Assembly (NCBI RefSeq): GCF_004365705.1
Contig: NZ_SOBN01000001.1
Span: 2,652,001 to 2,716,000 of the forward strand
Direction of reading: 5' to 3'
DNA: 64,000 bases
DNA from: Streptomyces sp. 846.5
GTDB taxonomy: Bacteria > Actinomycetota > Actinomycetes > Streptomycetales > Streptomycetaceae
Part shown: piece after piece, positions 18,775 to 27,353 of the stretch
Layout of the letters: every line of letters starts with the position of its first letter
How positions within the stretch are numbered: the stretch's first letter is position 1
Notes under the pieces: generated by a model
Told to the model about the DNA's origin: nothing
Databases searched by the model: none
What the model saw: the letters and a program-made list of their open reading frames with translations, nothing else
Position numbers and translations under genes: made by a program

Positions 18775-19575
18775 TCAGCGCCAGCGCCAGCCGTGGTCGA
18801 CCGGGCCGATGCCCGCGCCCAGGGCGAAGCCGCCCGCGATCGCGCCGGTGACGTACTCCTTGGCGGCGGCCACCGCCTCGGGCACGTCCAGGCCCAGGGC
18901 CAGCTCCGAGGCGATCGCGCTGGCCAGGGTGCAGCCGGTGCCGTGGGTGTGCCGGTTGTCGTAGCGGGCGGCACGGAACCAGTGCTCCTCGCCGTCCGGC
19001 CCGCGCAGCAGGTCGGCGGCCTCGCCCTGCAGGTGGCCGCCCTTGATCAGGGCCCAGACCGGGCCGAGGTCCTGGAGCGCCCGGGCCGCGTCCGGCATCC
19101 CGCTCTCGCGGCTCACCTCGATGCCTGTGAGCTGTGCCACTTCGTGCAGGTTGGGCGTGGCGACGGTGGCCACCGGCAGGAGCCGGTCCCGCAGCACCGA
19201 GACCGCGGAGTCGGCCAGCAGCGCGTCGCCGTGCTTGGAGACGCCCACCGGATCGACCACGACCGGGGCGTCCACGCCCGCGAGCAGTTCGGCGACGGTG
19301 GCCACCAGTTCGGCCGAGGCCAGCATCCCGGTCTTCACCGCCTGGACGCCGATGTCGTCGACCACGCTGCGGAACTGGGCCCGCACCGCCTCCGCCGGGA
19401 GCTCCCAGTAGCCCTGCACCCCGACCGAGTTCTGCGCGGTGACGGCGGCGATCACGCTCATGCCGTGGACGCCGAGCGCCAGCATGGTCTTCAGGTCGGC
19501 CTGGATGCCCGCGCCGCCTCCGGAGTCGGATCCGGCGACGGTGAGCACCCGCGGCGGTGCAGTACGTGTCGACAT
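18775..19575 (-). CDS. thiD: Hydroxymethylpyrimidine/phosphomethylpyrimidine kinase
   Basis: A 266-residue ribokinase-fold enzyme phosphorylating HMP and HMP-P in thiamine biosynthesis. Family marks: [18 protein letters not shown] at residues 13-30, [20 protein letters not shown] and the C-terminal anion hole [15 protein letters not shown] at 19575. Downstream of pfkA and thiL on the same strand; thiL works later in the same pathway. No TPP riboswitch was found upstream of either. Confidence 0.96.
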   Translation of the reverse strand: MSTRTAPPRVLTVAGSDSGGGAGIQADLKTMLALGVHGMSVIAAVTAQNSVGVQGYWELPAEAVRAQFRSVVDDIGVQAVKTGMLASAELVATVAELLAGVDAPVVVDPVGVSKHGDALLADSAVSVLRDRLLPVATVATPNLHEVAQLTGIEVSRESGMPDAARALQDLGPVWALIKGGHLQGEAADLLRGPDGEEHWFRAARYDNRHTHGTGCTLASAIASELALGLDVPEAVAAAKEYVTGAIAGGFALGAGIGPVDHGWRWR

Positions 19576-19598
19576 GGGACCAACCTATCCGGCGGCCG

Positions 19599-20624
19599 CT
19601 AGAGCACCGCCTCCGCCTCCGACCAGCGGCTCTCGGGGACGGTCTTCAGCCGGGTCACCGCGTCCACGATCGGGACCAGCCGGATGTCGGTGCCGCGCAG
19701 CGCCGTCATATGGCCGTAGGCGCCCTTGTGCACGGCCTCCACGGCGTGCCAGCCGAAGCGGGTGGCGAGCACCCGGTCCTGGGCGGTGGGGGTGCCGCCG
19801 CGCTGGACGTGGCCCAGGATCACCGGCTTGGACTCCTTGCCGAGCCACTGGGCGATCTCGCCGGCCAGCCGGGTGCCGATGCCGCCGAAGGTCTGGTGAC
19901 CGTAGGCGTCGGTCGCGCCGTGCTCGAAGCGCATGGTGCCCGGCTGCGGGGCGGCGCCCTCGGCGACGGCCACGATGGCGAACTTCTTGCCCCGGGAGAA
20001 CCGCTCCTCGACCATCCGGCAGACCTCCTCGACGTCGAAGGGCCGCTCCGGGATGAGGATGCCGTGGGCGCCGCCGGCCATCCCGGCGTGCAGGGTGATC
20101 CAGCCGGTGTGCCTGCCCATCAGTTCGACCACCATCACCCGTTGGTGTGACTCGGCGGTGGTCTTCAGCCGGTCGATGGCCTCGGTGGCGACATGGACCG
20201 CGGTGTCGTGGCCGAAGGTGACGTCGGTGGCGTCGATGTCGTTGTCGATGGTCTTGGGCACGGCGACGACCGGCAGCCCGGCGTCGCTGAACAGCTGGGC
20301 GGCGGTAAGGGTGCCCTCGCCGCCGATGGTGATCAGGGCGTCGATGCCGAGCGCCTCGGCCAGCTCGGCGGCCCGGGCCACACCGTCGCGCATCCGGTCC
20401 CTGGCCACCCGGGCCGAGCCGAGGACGGTGCCGCCGCGGGTGAGGATGCCGTGGACGTCGTCCAGGGCCAGCGGACGGCCGCGGCCCTCGATCAGACCCA
20501 GGAAGCCGTCCTCGATGCCGACGACGGTGTCCTTGTGGTCGGCGACCGCGCGGTGCACCACCGAGCGGATCACCGCGTTCAGTCCCGGACAGTCCCCGCC
20601 GCTGGTCAGCACACCGATTCGCAT
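19599..20624 (-). CDS. pfkA: ATP-dependent 6-phosphofructokinase
   Basis: A 341-residue phosphofructokinase. Numbering coincides with E. coli PfkA: GGEGT at 101-105 and PKTIDND at 123-129, with catalytic Asp127. The pair Gly104 plus Lys124 is seen in group III actinobacterial enzymes: Gly104 points to ATP as donor, while Lys124 is otherwise linked to pyrophosphate enzymes. It commits fructose 6-phosphate to glycolysis. Located between thiD and thiL on one strand with short gaps (23 and 64 bases), so probably co-transcribed with them despite the unrelated pathway. Confidence 0.95.
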   Translation of the reverse strand: MRIGVLTSGGDCPGLNAVIRSVVHRAVADHKDTVVGIEDGFLGLIEGRGRPLALDDVHGILTRGGTVLGSARVARDRMRDGVARAAELAEALGIDALITIGGEGTLTAAQLFSDAGLPVVAVPKTIDNDIDATDVTFGHDTAVHVATEAIDRLKTTAESHQRVMVVELMGRHTGWITLHAGMAGGAHGILIPERPFDVEEVCRMVEERFSRGKKFAIVAVAEGAAPQPGTMRFEHGATDAYGHQTFGGIGTRLAGEIAQWLGKESKPVILGHVQRGGTPTAQDRVLATRFGWHAVEAVHKGAYGHMTALRGTDIRLVPIVDAVTRLKTVPESRWSEAEAVL

Positions 20625-20688
20625 GGATCAAGCCTATGCAGAAAGGGATGCTTCATGCCGCTTCGTCCGCATACGGACACGCGGCGGG

Positions 20689-21654
20689 TCAGCCGCCGAA
20701 GTGGTCCCAGCCGCCGACCCGGTCCCAGACGGCGCCGTCCACCGTCACGGTGCCGGTCTTGGACAGCCCGGCCGGCCGGGTGACCTCGCCGACGATGCGC
20801 CAGCGCGAGGGGAGGTGGGTGTCCGGGGGGAAGGTGGCGACCAGGGCGTGGTCCTCGCCGCCGGAGAGCACCCAGGTCAGCGGGTCGACCCCGACCGCCT
20901 GGCCGATGTCGGCCATCTGCGCGGGGATGTCGAACCCGGCCGCCCGCAGGTCGATGTGGACGCCGCTGGCCTCGGCCACGTGTCCCAGGTCGGCGACCAG
21001 GCCGTCGCTGACGTCGATCATCGAGGTGGCGCCGAGCTGCGCCGCCGCGGGGCCCGCGTGGTACGGCGGCTCCGGACGGCGGTGCGCCTCGACGAAGGCG
21101 CGCGGCGAGCGGAAGCCGCGGGAGAGGACCGTGAAGCCCGCGGCGGACCAGCCGAGCCAGCCGGTCACCGCCACCACGTCGCCCGGGCGGGCGCCGGAGC
21201 GGGTCACCGCGGCGCGGCCCTGGAGGTCGCCGAGGGCGGTGATGGCCACCATGATGGTGTCGCCGCGCACCACATCGCCGCCGACCACGGCGGCCCCGGC
21301 GACCTGGCACTCGTCCCTGATGCCGTCCATCAGCTCCAGCGCCCAGGTGGCCGGGAGCTCGGCCGGGGCGACCAGGCCCAGCAGCAGCGCGGTGGGCGCG
21401 GCGCCCATGGCGGCGATGTCGGCGAGGTTCTGCGCGGCGGACTTGCGGCCCACGTCGTAGGCGGTGGACCAGTCCCGCCGGAAGTGCCGGCCCTCCAGCA
21501 GCACGTCGGTGCTGGCGACGACCCGTCCGTCCGGGGTCGCGACCACGGCCGCGTCGTCGCCGGGGCCGAGTTCCACGGCCCTGGTCCGGGGCAGCCTCGC
21601 GGTCAGCTCACGGATCAGCCCGAACTCGCCGAGCTCGCCGACGGTGCCCTGCAT
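20689..21654 (-). CDS. thiL: Thiamine-monophosphate kinase
   Basis: A 321-residue AIR-synthase-fold kinase making thiamine diphosphate from the monophosphate. The start MQGTVGELGEFGLI at 21654 has GAAGGA upstream; a longer open frame to 21903 is rejected because its first 83 residues are not ThiL-like. Motifs: GPGDDAAVV near residue 30, STDVLLEGRHF near 55, MGA..PTALLLGL near 85, and VSGGEDHALVATF (LSGGEDHAL) near 265. Confidence 0.95.
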   Translation of the reverse strand: MQGTVGELGEFGLIRELTARLPRTRAVELGPGDDAAVVATPDGRVVASTDVLLEGRHFRRDWSTAYDVGRKSAAQNLADIAAMGAAPTALLLGLVAPAELPATWALELMDGIRDECQVAGAAVVGGDVVRGDTIMVAITALGDLQGRAAVTRSGARPGDVVAVTGWLGWSAAGFTVLSRGFRSPRAFVEAHRRPEPPYHAGPAAAQLGATSMIDVSDGLVADLGHVAEASGVHIDLRAAGFDIPAQMADIGQAVGVDPLTWVLSGGEDHALVATFPPDTHLPSRWRIVGEVTRPAGLSKTGTVTVDGAVWDRVGGWDHFGG

Positions 21655-21904
21655 GTGTGTCCTTCCGGCCCTTGTGGCTCCGACTACCCGGGGAGCGGCC
21701 CCAGGTAAGGGCTGAGTGATACTCCCGCGCGCAGCGTACGCCCTCGACTCCGGCCGCACGCCTCCCCCTCGCGGTGGGGGCGCGATAACGTGCGGCCCCG
21801 CCGGGGATTCAGCGGGCCGCTGGCGGGGAACCACAGCCCTCGCACGATCCCCACTCTCACGATCCCACTCGCACGATCCGCGCAGAGCCGCCGGGAGGTC
21901 CACC
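21655..21904. other. Divergent intergenic region between thiL and the AsnC-domain gene
   Basis: It holds the thiL ribosome site, a hairpin CCTCCCCCTCGCGG/TGGGGGCGCG near 21762-21785 and a direct repeat CACGATCC(C/G)... at 21842-21880. No complete riboswitch is present. Confidence 0.3.
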
Positions 21905-22138
21905 GTGGTACACGCCTACATCCTCGTGCAGACCGAAGTAGGAAAAGCGTCCGCAGTAGCCGGGGTGATAGCCGCCATCACGGGCGTACTGCAGGCCGAG
22001 GACGTCACCGGGCCCTATGACGTCATCGTCCGGGCCGAAGCCCCGACCATGGACGACCTGGGCCGCATGGTCGTCGCCCAGATCCAGCAGGTCGAGGGCA
22101 TCACCCGAACCCTGACCTGCCCGGTGGTGAATCTGTAG
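21905..22138 (+). CDS. Stand-alone AsnC/Lrp ligand-binding (RAM) domain protein
   Basis: A 77-residue protein corresponding only to the effector-binding domain of Lrp/AsnC regulators (VVHAYILVQTEVGKASAVAG, then EDVTGPYDVIVRAEAP and a C-terminal TRTLTCPVV strand). It has no DNA-binding helix-turn-helix, so it may form oligomers with full-length Lrp proteins or act as an amino acid sensor on its own. GTG at 21905, GGGAGGT nine bases upstream. It precedes the DUF3515 lipoprotein by 19 bases. Confidence 0.88.
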   Translation: MVHAYILVQTEVGKASAVAGVIAAITGVLQAEDVTGPYDVIVRAEAPTMDDLGRMVVAQIQQVEGITRTLTCPVVNL

Positions 22139-22157
22139 CCCGGTCTAGCATCGCTGG

Positions 22158-22682
22158 GTGAGCTACTGCCCGCCCCGCCGCGCCCTGACGGCCCTGCTGC
22201 CCGCGACGGCCCTGCTGCTGGCGGGCTGCTCGGGCGGCGGCGCCGTTCAGGTGGCTGCGCCGACACCGACGGGCACCGCGGCGGCGCGGTGCGGTGCGCT
22301 GGTGAAGGCGCTGCCCGGGACGCTGCTGGGGCAGCGCTCCCGCCCCGTCTCGCCGGCCTCGACCACCACCGCGGCCTGGGGGGACCCGGCGATCACGCTG
22401 CGGTGCGGGGTGGGCACCCCGGGGGCCCTGGACCCGACCTCCAGCGAGTACGACCCCAATCTGGCCCACCACGACGCGCAGGACGTCAACGGGGTGTGCT
22501 GGCTGATCGGGCAGACCCGGGGCGGGGGGTACCGGTTCACCACGATCGTCCAGAAGACCTATGTCGAGGTGAACGTCCCCGCGGCCTATGCGGGGCAGCA
22601 GTCGCCGCTGGGGGGGCTGGCGTCGGCGGTGCTGGCGAGCGACCCGGCGGATCCGGCTCGGGCGCAGTTCAACTGCATCTGA
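22158..22682 (+). CDS. DUF3515 lipoprotein
   Basis: A 174-residue predicted lipoprotein: basic N-terminus, hydrophobic core and lipobox LLAGC with Cys at residue 24. The rest, with three further Cys residues (about 44, 82 and 114) and a final CI, matches actinobacterial DUF3515 proteins, whose function is unknown. The partner gene ddl, convergent here, is the usual neighbour, which hints at an envelope role. The GTG at 22158 has GGTCTAGC upstream, a weak site. The ISL3 element is inserted 2 bases beyond the stop codon, so the gene is intact but its 3' untranslated region is new. Confidence 0.8.
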   Translation: MSYCPPRRALTALLPATALLLAGCSGGGAVQVAAPTPTGTAAARCGALVKALPGTLLGQRSRPVSPASTTTAAWGDPAITLRCGVGTPGALDPTSSEYDPNLAHHDAQDVNGVCWLIGQTRGGGYRFTTIVQKTYVEVNVPAAYAGQQSPLGGLASAVLASDPADPARAQFNCI

Positions 22683-22692
22683 GCCTTTTTCT

Positions 22693-24096
22693 GGCTCTTG
22701 TGCTCCATCTGTGGGTCGGTTCGGAGCGCCTGACGCAATGCACGCCGTCCCCTGTGCAGATCTTGAGGTATCGAGGCTCAGGATCAGATGCGTAGGGAGA
22801 ACGGCGTGCGGTTCACCACCGTATTGAAGGCACTGGTCGGATGCGAGGAAGCAGCGCCGGAGGACATGTGGTTCGAGGATGAATCGCAGGTCATGGTGAT
22901 CGCGGTGCGGGCGAAGTCGCGGGTGCGACGGCGGTGCGGGAGCTGCGGGACCCGCAGTCCGGGGTTTGATGCCGGGGCTGGTCGACGCCGCTGGCGACAC
23001 CTGGACGCGGCCGGGCTGAAGCTGTTCCTGGAGGCCGACGCACCTCGGGTGAGGTGCAAGCGACACGGAGTGGTGGTCGCCGCGGTGCCCTGGGCGAGGC
23101 ACGGCGCCGGTCACACCTACGACTTCGACCAGCAGGTCACCTGGATGGCCACCGAGTGCTCCAAAGCGGCCACCGCCCAGCTGATGCGGACTGCCTGGCG
23201 CACCGTGGGCGCGATCATCACCCGCTACCAACGCGAGGCTGACGCGGGCATCGACCGCCTCGCCGGCCTGCGCCGGATCGGCATCGACGAGATCTCCTAC
23301 CGCAGGGGCCAGAAGTACATGACCGTCGTGGTGGACCACGACACCCGCAAGGTCGTATGGATGTGCGAGGGCCACGGCAAGGACCCGCTGCGCGGCTTCT
23401 TCGACGCGCTCGGCGAGGAACGTTCCCACAAGCTCACCCACATCAGCGCGGACGGTGCGGAGTGGATCGCCGACGTGGTCGCCGAACGGGCCCCCAACGC
23501 CGTGCGCGCCATGGACCCGTTCCACGTGGTCGCCTGGGCCACTGATGCCCTGGACGAGGAGCGCCGCGCCGCCTGGAACCGAGCCCGGCGCGAGGCCGGC
23601 GACCCTGATCTGGCACGTAAGTTGAAGCACTCCCGGCACGCCCTGTGGAAGAACCCCGAAGACCTCACGCCCCGCCAGCAGGCCAAACTCGGCTGGATCG
23701 CGACCAACGACCCCCGCCTGCACCGCGCCTACCTCCTCAAGGAGGGCCTGCGCACGATCTACCAGATCGCCAGAACCGAGGGGACCGATGCCGCCATTGC
23801 CGCCCTGGACCGCTGGCTGACCTGGGCCGCACGCAGCCGCATCCTCGCGTTCGTCGAACTCGGCCGCAAGATCCGCCGTCACTACGACGCCATCCTCCAC
23901 GCCGTCGTCGAGCAACTGAGCAACGGACTGATCGAGTCAACGAACACCAAGACCAGGCTCATCATCCGCCGGGGCTTCGGCTTCCGCACCGCCGAAGCAA
24001 TCATCGCCCTCGTCATGCTCTGCCTCGGCGGCAACCGCCCGCACCTACCCCGCCGCCAACCCGCATGATCACACCCACAGATCCAGCAGAAGAGCC
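22693..24096 (+). mobile_element. ISL3-family insertion sequence, complete, with target duplication
   Basis: A 1404-bp element. Terminal inverted repeats of 24 bp (22693-22716 and 24073-24096) match at 21 of 24 positions; both begin GGCTCTT and end ATCTGTGGGT. It is flanked by the perfect 8-bp direct repeat CTTTTTCT at 22685-22692 and 24097-24104, the target-duplication size typical of ISL3. It carries one transposase gene, intact, so the insertion looks recent and possibly still active. Confidence 0.95.
22806..24068 (+). CDS. ISL3-family transposase
   Basis: About 420 residues. The N-terminal zinc-finger region has CGSCGTRSP and CKRHG, followed by a helix-turn-helix and the DDE catalytic domain: IGIDEISYRRGQKY (first Asp), MDPFHVVAWA (second Asp) and SNGLIESTNTKTRLIIRRGFGF (Glu), the hallmark C-terminal ISL3 stretch. 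I prefer GTG at 22806, since GGGAGA lies five bases upstream; an in-frame ATG at 22788 adds six residues. No frameshift or stop is visible. Confidence 0.95.
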   Translation: MRFTTVLKALVGCEEAAPEDMWFEDESQVMVIAVRAKSRVRRRCGSCGTRSPGFDAGAGRRRWRHLDAAGLKLFLEADAPRVRCKRHGVVVAAVPWARHGAGHTYDFDQQVTWMATECSKAATAQLMRTAWRTVGAIITRYQREADAGIDRLAGLRRIGIDEISYRRGQKYMTVVVDHDTRKVVWMCEGHGKDPLRGFFDALGEERSHKLTHISADGAEWIADVVAERAPNAVRAMDPFHVVAWATDALDEERRAAWNRARREAGDPDLARKLKHSRHALWKNPEDLTPRQQAKLGWIATNDPRLHRAYLLKEGLRTIYQIARTEGTDAAIAALDRWLTWAARSRILAFVELGRKIRRHYDAILHAVVEQLSNGLIESTNTKTRLIIRRGFGFRTAEAIIALVMLCLGGNRPHLPRRQPA

Positions 24097-24117
24097 CTTT
24101 TTCTGCGGGTCTTGCAT

Positions 24118-24204
24118 GGTTGGTCGCGCAGTTCCCCGCGCCCCTGGGGGTCTGCAACTGAGCCAGTTGCACTACCTGGGGGCGCGAGGAACTGCGCGCC
24201 AAGC
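24118..24204. repeat. Intergenic palindromic repeat, copy 3 (two arms)
   Basis: Left arm GTCGCGCAGTTCCCCGCGCC, central nested pair CAACTG/CAGTTG, right arm inverse with variant AGGAACTGCGCGCCAAG. It lies between the ISL3 element and the end of ddl; before the insertion it would have separated the convergent DUF3515 gene and ddl. Confidence 0.9.
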
Positions 24205-24220
24205 CATGCAGACGCCGCAG

Positions 24221-25396
24221 CTACCGCAGGCCCGTGCTGCGCCGCAGTGCCGCCTTGATCAGACGGTCGATCAGCTCCGGGTAGGGCACCCCGGACGCCT
24301 CCCACATGCGTGGGTACGCGGAGATGGGGGTGAAGCCCGGCATCGTGTTGATCTCGTTGACCACGAAGGTCCCGTCCGCCAGCAGGAAGACGTCCACCCG
24401 GGCCAGGCCCTCGCAGGACAGCGCCTCGAACACCTCGACGGCCAGCGCCTGCAGCCGCGCGGTCTCGTCCTCGGTGAGCGCCGCGGGGATCTGCACATCG
24501 CTGGAGTCGATGTACTTGGCCTCGAAGTCGTAGAAGTCGTAGCCCTCGCCGACCATCACCTCGGCCGGCAGGCTGGCCCGCGGGCCGTCCTCGAACTCCA
24601 GGACGCCGCACTCCAGTTCACGGCCGACCAGTCCGGCCTCGATGATCAGCTTGGGGTCGTGCCGGCGGGCCTCCGCCATCGCGGCGTCCAGCTGCTCCGG
24701 GTCGGAGACCTTGGTGATGCCCATGCTGGAGCCGGCCCTGGCCGGCTTCACGAACACCGGGAAGCCCAACTCGGCGATCCTGGCCCGGACGGCGGGCCGG
24801 TTGGCCTCGACGTCCCACTCGCGCGGACGGACCACGGTGTACGGGCCGACCGGCAGCCCGAAGGCCTGCAGCAGCCGCTTGGTGTACTCCTTGTCCATGC
24901 CCACCGCGCTGGCCAGCACGCCGGAGCCGACATAGGGCACCCCGGAGAGCTCCAGCAGGCCCTGGACGGTGCCGTCCTCGCCCCAGGGGCCGTGCAGCAG
25001 CGGGAGGACCACGTCCACCTCGCCCAGCGCCTTGGGGACGGCGCCCGGCTCGGTGTAGACCAGCTCGCCCCTGGACACCGGATTGACCGGCAGGGTGACC
25101 TGTCCCTCGGCGGACTCGGCGACCTGGTCGACGCTGGGAAGCCTGCCGTCGGTGATGGCCATCCTGGCCGGCTCGTCGGCGGTCAGCGCCCAGCGGCCGT
25201 CGGCGGTGATGCCGATCGGCAGCACCTGGTACGCCTCGCGGTCGATGGCGCGCAGCACGCTGCCCGCCGTGATCGTGGAAACGGCGTGTTCGGAGCTGCG
25301 ACCACCGAAGACGATCGCGACACGCGGCTTGCGGGCGGAGGCTGCGGCGAACGCGGGGTCGGCAGCCGGGACTGGGGAGGAGGACTCAGTGCTCAT
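24221..25396 (-). CDS. ddl: D-alanine--D-alanine ligase
   Basis: A 391-residue ATP-grasp ligase making the D-Ala-D-Ala end of the peptidoglycan stem. Visible motifs: VFGGRSSEHAVS near residue 30, HGPWGEDGTVQGLLEL near 135, the specificity segment YDFYDFEAKYIDSS near 290, and the Mg-binding VNEINTMPGFT near 345. The KY pair favours D-Ala over D-lactate. ATG at 25396. Upstream of it on the same strand lie gpsA and plsC. Confidence 0.96.
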   Translation of the reverse strand: MSTESSSPVPAADPAFAAASARKPRVAIVFGGRSSEHAVSTITAGSVLRAIDREAYQVLPIGITADGRWALTADEPARMAITDGRLPSVDQVAESAEGQVTLPVNPVSRGELVYTEPGAVPKALGEVDVVLPLLHGPWGEDGTVQGLLELSGVPYVGSGVLASAVGMDKEYTKRLLQAFGLPVGPYTVVRPREWDVEANRPAVRARIAELGFPVFVKPARAGSSMGITKVSDPEQLDAAMAEARRHDPKLIIEAGLVGRELECGVLEFEDGPRASLPAEVMVGEGYDFYDFEAKYIDSSDVQIPAALTEDETARLQALAVEVFEALSCEGLARVDVFLLADGTFVVNEINTMPGFTPISAYPRMWEASGVPYPELIDRLIKAALRRSTGLR

Positions 25397-25454
25397 ATCC
25401 CCATGGAGACTACCGTTCGGGCCTGAAGGTTGCGCGCTGCACCCTCCTGGCGCG

Positions 25455-26459
25455 TCAGCGGCGCTCGGGCTTCGCCGAACGGGACATCAGTTCCTTGACG
25501 GCGACCAGCGGGGGCTTCCCGCCGTGGACGATGTCCACCACGGTCTCGGTGATCGGCATGTCCACCCCGTGCCGCCGGGCCAGGTCCAGCACCGACTCGC
25601 AGGAGGTGACCCCCTCCGCGGTCTGCTTGGTGGCCGCGATGGTCTCCTGCAGGGTCATCCCGCGGCCCAGGTTGGTGCCGAAGGTGTGGTTGCGGGACAG
25701 CGGCGAGGAGCAGGTGGCGACCAGGTCGCCCATCCCCGCCAACCCCGCGAAGGTGTACGGGTCCGCGCCCATCGCGAGGCCCAGCCGGCTGGTCTCGGCC
25801 AGGCCGCGGGTGATCAGCGAGGCCTTGGTGTTGTCGCCCAGGCCCATGCCGTCCGCGATGCCGACCGCCAGGCCGATGACGTTCTTCACCGCGCCGCCGA
25901 GCTCGCAGCCGACCACGTCGGTGTTGGTGTACGGGCGGAAGTAGCCGGTCTGGCAGGCCGCCTGGAGCCGCTTGGCGACCTCCTCGTCCTCACTGGCCAC
26001 CACGCTCGCCGCGGGCTGCCTGCGGACGATCTCGGCGGCCAGGTTGGGTCCTGACACCACCGCGATCCGCTCCGGACCGGCGCCGGTGACCTCGGCGATG
26101 ACCTCGCTCATCAGCTTGCCGCTGCCGAGCTCGACCCCCTTCATCATGCTGACCAGCACCGTCCGCCGGTCGAGCACCGGCGTCCAGGCCTCCAGGTTGG
26201 CCCGCAGCGTCTGCGACGGCACCACCAGCACCGCGAACTCCGCACCGGCGGCGGCCTCGGCCGGGTCGCTGGTCGCGCTGACCCCCGGCGGAAGCTCCAG
26301 GTCGGGGAAGTAGTCCGGGTTGTGGCGGGTCCGGTTGATGGTCTCCGTCAGTTCGGGGCGGCGTCCCCACAGCGAGACCTCACAGCCGGCGTCGGCGAGG
26401 ATCATCGCGAAAGCCGTGCCCCACGACCCGGTTCCAAACACGGCACAACGGGTCGTCAC
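25455..26459 (-). CDS. gpsA: Glycerol-3-phosphate dehydrogenase [NAD(P)+]
   Basis: A 334-residue enzyme reducing dihydroxyacetone phosphate to sn-glycerol 3-phosphate for phospholipids. N-terminal Rossmann motif FGTGSWGTAFA, SMMKGVE, catalytic Lys in AVKNVIGLAVG and GLAGMGDLVATC. The GTG at 26459 overlaps the plsC stop by 4 bases (GTGA), so the pair is translationally coupled and both serve phosphatidic acid synthesis. Confidence 0.97.
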   Translation of the reverse strand: MTTRCAVFGTGSWGTAFAMILADAGCEVSLWGRRPELTETINRTRHNPDYFPDLELPPGVSATSDPAEAAAGAEFAVLVVPSQTLRANLEAWTPVLDRRTVLVSMMKGVELGSGKLMSEVIAEVTGAGPERIAVVSGPNLAAEIVRRQPAASVVASEDEEVAKRLQAACQTGYFRPYTNTDVVGCELGGAVKNVIGLAVGIADGMGLGDNTKASLITRGLAETSRLGLAMGADPYTFAGLAGMGDLVATCSSPLSRNHTFGTNLGRGMTLQETIAATKQTAEGVTSCESVLDLARRHGVDMPITETVVDIVHGGKPPLVAVKELMSRSAKPERR

Positions 26460-27235
26460 CGACCGGCCTCCCTCTCCCGGCGCTGCTCCGTCGCGGCGCG
26501 CTGCACGTCGTAGCGTACGGGGGGCGCCTTCTCGTCGCGCAACTGCTCCAACAGCGCGGTGATGGCATCCATGATCACTTCGGTGGCCTCGCGGAGCACC
26601 GGGCCGGTGATCGGCTTGTCCTGAAAGGCACTCAGGTCCACCGCGGGGCCCGCGGCGACCTGGACCGTGTGCCGCGGGAAGGGCTGGAACCTGCGATCGC
26701 CCTTGCCGCCCCTGGCATAGCGCGGAATGATCTCGTGCGCGCCCCACTGCGCCACCGGGATCACCGGGGCGCCGGTCATCAGCGCGACCCTGGCCGCACC
26801 GGTCTTGGCCGTCATCGGCCACAGCTCCGGGTCGCGGGTCAGCGTGCCCTCGGGGTAGAAGGCCACGCACTCGCCCTTGTCGACGGCCTCGACGGCGGCC
26901 CGGAAGGCGTAGGCGGCGTCGGCGGAGCCCCGGTACACCGGGATCTGCCCGGCGCCGTGCAGGATCCGGCCGATGACCGGCACCTTGAACACCCCGGCCT
27001 TGCCGAGGAAGCGGGCGGGGCGCCCGGAGTCGTACTGGAAGTGGCCGTAGACCAGCGGGTCCAGATAGGAGTTGTGGTTGATCACGGTGATGAACCCCCC
27101 GGTCTCCGGGAAATTCTCCATTCCGCTCCAGTCGCGCTTGGTCAGCAGGAACAGCGGCGGCTTTCCGATGGCTGCCGCGAGGCGGTACCAGAATCCGTAT
27201 CTGCGACGGGCCGCCTTCGTACTCCTGCCGGGCAC
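26456..27235 (-). CDS. plsC: 1-acyl-sn-glycerol-3-phosphate acyltransferase
   Basis: A 259-residue PlsC-type acyltransferase. Block I HNSYLD (HX4D) near residue 45, block III YPEGT near 120 and the block IV VIPVAQWG near 145 are intact. It adds the second acyl chain to lysophosphatidic acid at the membrane. The start GTG at 27235 has AAGGAGGA six bases upstream; a much longer frame to 28030 is the antisense of cofC and rejected. Coupled to gpsA. Confidence 0.92.
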   Translation of the reverse strand: MPGRSTKAARRRYGFWYRLAAAIGKPPLFLLTKRDWSGMENFPETGGFITVINHNSYLDPLVYGHFQYDSGRPARFLGKAGVFKVPVIGRILHGAGQIPVYRGSADAAYAFRAAVEAVDKGECVAFYPEGTLTRDPELWPMTAKTGAARVALMTGAPVIPVAQWGAHEIIPRYARGGKGDRRFQPFPRHTVQVAAGPAVDLSAFQDKPITGPVLREATEVIMDAITALLEQLRDEKAPPVRYDVQRAATEQRREREAGR

Positions 27236-27353
27236 GCGCACTCCTCCTTGCACAGTTTCCGCTGATCCTGACCGTACAAGTGTCTCCCGCTGCCGGACAG
27301 ACTGTCGAGGCACCCCCCTTGCCGGACACCGGGACCGGGCACAATGGCCTGCT

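Noticed and set aside
21685-21740. Plus-strand stretch resembling the first half of a TPP riboswitch (GGGGAGC, then GGGCTGAGTGATACTCCC)
   Set aside because: The second half of the consensus (ACCTGAT...GGATAATGCCAGCG) is missing, and the strand leads to the AsnC-domain gene, not to thiL.
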